From Clostridia bacterium (GTDB lineage: Bacteria; Bacillota; Clostridia; Christensenellales; Aristaeellaceae), in NCBI GenBank assembly GCA_030530315.1, contig JAUMVG010000007.1, positions 1 to 64,000 of the forward strand: DNA of 64,000 bases, in the 5' to 3' direction. Every line of letters begins with the position of its first letter. Position 1 is the first letter of the stretch. The translations under genes and the position numbers were made by a program. Positions 62,824-64,000 of this stretch are shown here, one piece after another. The notes beneath the pieces were generated by a model. It searched no databases and had not been told where the DNA came from. It was given only the letters and a program-made list of their open reading frames with translations.

Positions 62824-63846
62824 TTACCGGTACTGCGTCAGGAACCGCAGGTCGTTCTCATACAGGTACCGCAGGTTCGGGATGTTGTACTTCAGAAGCG
62901 TCATGCGCTCCACGCCCATGCCGAAGGCGAAGCCGGAATACTTCGTGGAATCGATGCCGCACATCTCCAGCACCTTCGGGTTCACCATGCCTGCGCCCAG
63001 CACCTCGATCCAGCCGGTGCCCTTGCACATGCGGCAGCCCGCGCCCTTGCAGTTCGCGCAGGTCAGATCCACCTCGGCGGAGGGCTCGGTGAAGGGGAAG
63101 AAGGACGGGCGGAAGCGGGTCTGGATGCCCTGGCCCAGCATCTGGCGGGCGAACTCGTCCAGGGTGCCCTTCAAGTCGCCCATGGTAATGTTCTCGTCGA
63201 TCACCAGGCCCTCCATCTGGTGGAAGACCGGGCTGTGGGTGGCGTCAGCCTCGTCGGCGCGGTAGACGCGGCCGGGGCTGATGATGCGGATGGGAGGCTT
63301 GCGGGTGGTCATCACGCGGGCCTGCACCGGGGAGGTCTGGGAGCGGAGCACGATGTTGTCCTCCACGTAAAAGGTGTCCTGCGCGTCCCGGGCGGGGTGG
63401 TTCTTGGGCACGTTCAGCAGCTCGAAGTTGTAGTGGTCGTACTCCACCTCGGGGCCGTCCACCACTTCATAGCCCATGCCCACGAAGATGTCCACCATCT
63501 TGCTGAGCACGATGTTCATCGGGTGCAGCGAGCCCGCGCCGCGCTCGGGCCCGGGCAGGGTGACGTCGATGGTCTCGGCAGCCAGGCGGGCCTGCTTCTC
63601 CCGTTCGGCCAGCTCCGCCGCGCGCTCCTCCAGCTTGGCCTCCAGGGCCGCGCGGACGTCGTTCACCAGCTGGCCCATCTTCGGCCGCTCCTCCGGCGGC
63701 AGCTTGCCCATGCCGCGCAGCAGGCCGGTCAGCTCGCCCTTCTTGCCCAGCGCGGCCACGCGGATCTGCTCCAGGCTGCTGCTGGCCTTGGCTTCCTCGA
63801 TGTTCTTCAGCATGCGCTCGCGGATCTCACGAAGCATCTTTTCCAT
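62824..63846 (-). CDS. pheS: Phenylalanine-tRNA ligase, alpha subunit
   Basis: The protein has 340 residues. An N-terminal coiled coil (about 1-90) precedes the class II catalytic core with TSPVQARVM, FRPSFFPFTEPSAEVD and GMGVERMTLL. The CANCKGAGCRMCKGTGW cysteine cluster is usual in Firmicutes PheS. The start at 63846 follows AAGGAG. Expression is controlled by the T-box leader upstream. Confidence 0.97.
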   Translation of the reverse strand: MEKMLREIRERMLKNIEEAKASSSLEQIRVAALGKKGELTGLLRGMGKLPPEERPKMGQLVNDVRAALEAKLEERAAELAEREKQARLAAETIDVTLPGPERGAGSLHPMNIVLSKMVDIFVGMGYEVVDGPEVEYDHYNFELLNVPKNHPARDAQDTFYVEDNIVLRSQTSPVQARVMTTRKPPIRIISPGRVYRADEADATHSPVFHQMEGLVIDENITMGDLKGTLDEFARQMLGQGIQTRFRPSFFPFTEPSAEVDLTCANCKGAGCRMCKGTGWIEVLGAGMVNPKVLEMCGIDSTKYSGFAFGMGVERMTLLKYNIPNLRYLYENDLRFLTQYR

Positions 63847-63895
63847 AATCACACACTCCTTAAAGCTCTCGTCCAGGGCAGTGGCGGGAACAAGA

Positions 63896-64000
63896 CAAAA
63901 GGCCCCGCCCCCGACAAGGGGCGAAGCCTGACTCTCCGCTGTACCACCCATATTCACCCGCTGTCGCGGGCCTCTCATTTCTGTAACGGAAAATGACCCC
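63896..64000 (-). promoter_or_regulatory. T-box riboswitch leader of pheST (truncated)
   Basis: On the minus strand the T-box core GGGTGGTACAGCGG lies at 63949-63936, preceded by a CCCGC/GCGGG stem. The terminator is at 63928-63901 (GGCTTCGCCCC with GGGGCGGGGCC) followed by TTTTG. Uncharged tRNA-Phe would be expected to stabilise the antiterminator. The specifier loop lies beyond the right edge. Confidence 0.9.

Overview
The window looks like a chromosomal segment from a high-GC member of the Firmicutes, most likely a gut- or rumen-type Clostridia (Christensenellales- or Oscillospirales-like; this is inference). The evidence is a Firmicutes-style str operon (L7Ae-like protein, S12, S7, EF-G, EF-Tu), a T-box leader in front of pheS-pheT, a tgt-yajC pair, strong AGGAGG ribosome binding sites, many sigma-A promoters with 17-bp spacers, and several dispersed hairpin repeats of a kind I recall from gut Clostridia. 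GC-rich codon use makes very long open frames opposite the real genes; these were discarded. I saw no rRNA or tRNA gene, insertion sequence, prophage or CRISPR array. A consensus promoter with an rRNA-like leader points off the left edge.

Layout. 1-4.3 kb: rrn-like leader and a fused 4-alpha-glucanotransferase/glycogen phosphorylase. 4.3-15 kb: carbohydrate genes. On the minus strand lie GH31, then GH36 alpha-galactosidase, an SGNH esterase, a phosphohexomutase and a small secreted protein. GH43 and an (alpha/alpha)6-barrel hydrolase diverge on the plus strand. None of the five hydrolases has a signal peptide, so they probably act on imported oligosaccharides.

15.2-28 kb: a 12-gene minus-strand catabolic locus. 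In transcription order it has a transaldolase, a tripartite tricarboxylate transporter (TctC, TctB, TctA), an SDR, a two-subunit transketolase, a GarR-type reductase, a gluconate-5-dehydrogenase-like SDR, a KDG-kinase-like PfkB kinase, 6-phosphogluconate dehydrogenase and a DUF362 protein. It starts from a TTGACA-17-TATACT promoter followed by a perfect 14-bp palindrome. A GntR/FCD regulator diverges from it and is followed by a YcxB-like protein and a GH140-like (apiosidase-type) hydrolase. The substrate could be a sugar acid or a branched pentose such as apiose; the sequence alone does not decide.

31-34.4 kb: a CUT1 sugar ABC transporter (binding protein and two permeases, no ATPase) from a perfect-consensus promoter. 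35.3-35.6 kb: tandem hairpin modules of unknown nature. 35.6-40.8 kb: str operon. 40.9-45.3 kb: a secreted caspase-like protease with bacterial Ig-like domains, yajC, tgt and a surface Ig-like protein. 45.6-58 kb: envelope genes, namely a polytopic membrane protein, a lipoprotein with six peptidoglycan-binding-like repeats, a membrane LRR protein, an anchored protein, and a tandemly duplicated pair (phosphodiester glycosidase plus an unrecognised membrane-anchored partner). 58-64 kb: a sorbitol-6-phosphate-dehydrogenase-like SDR, sfsA, a cytidine-deaminase-like gene, pheT, pheS and a truncated T-box leader.
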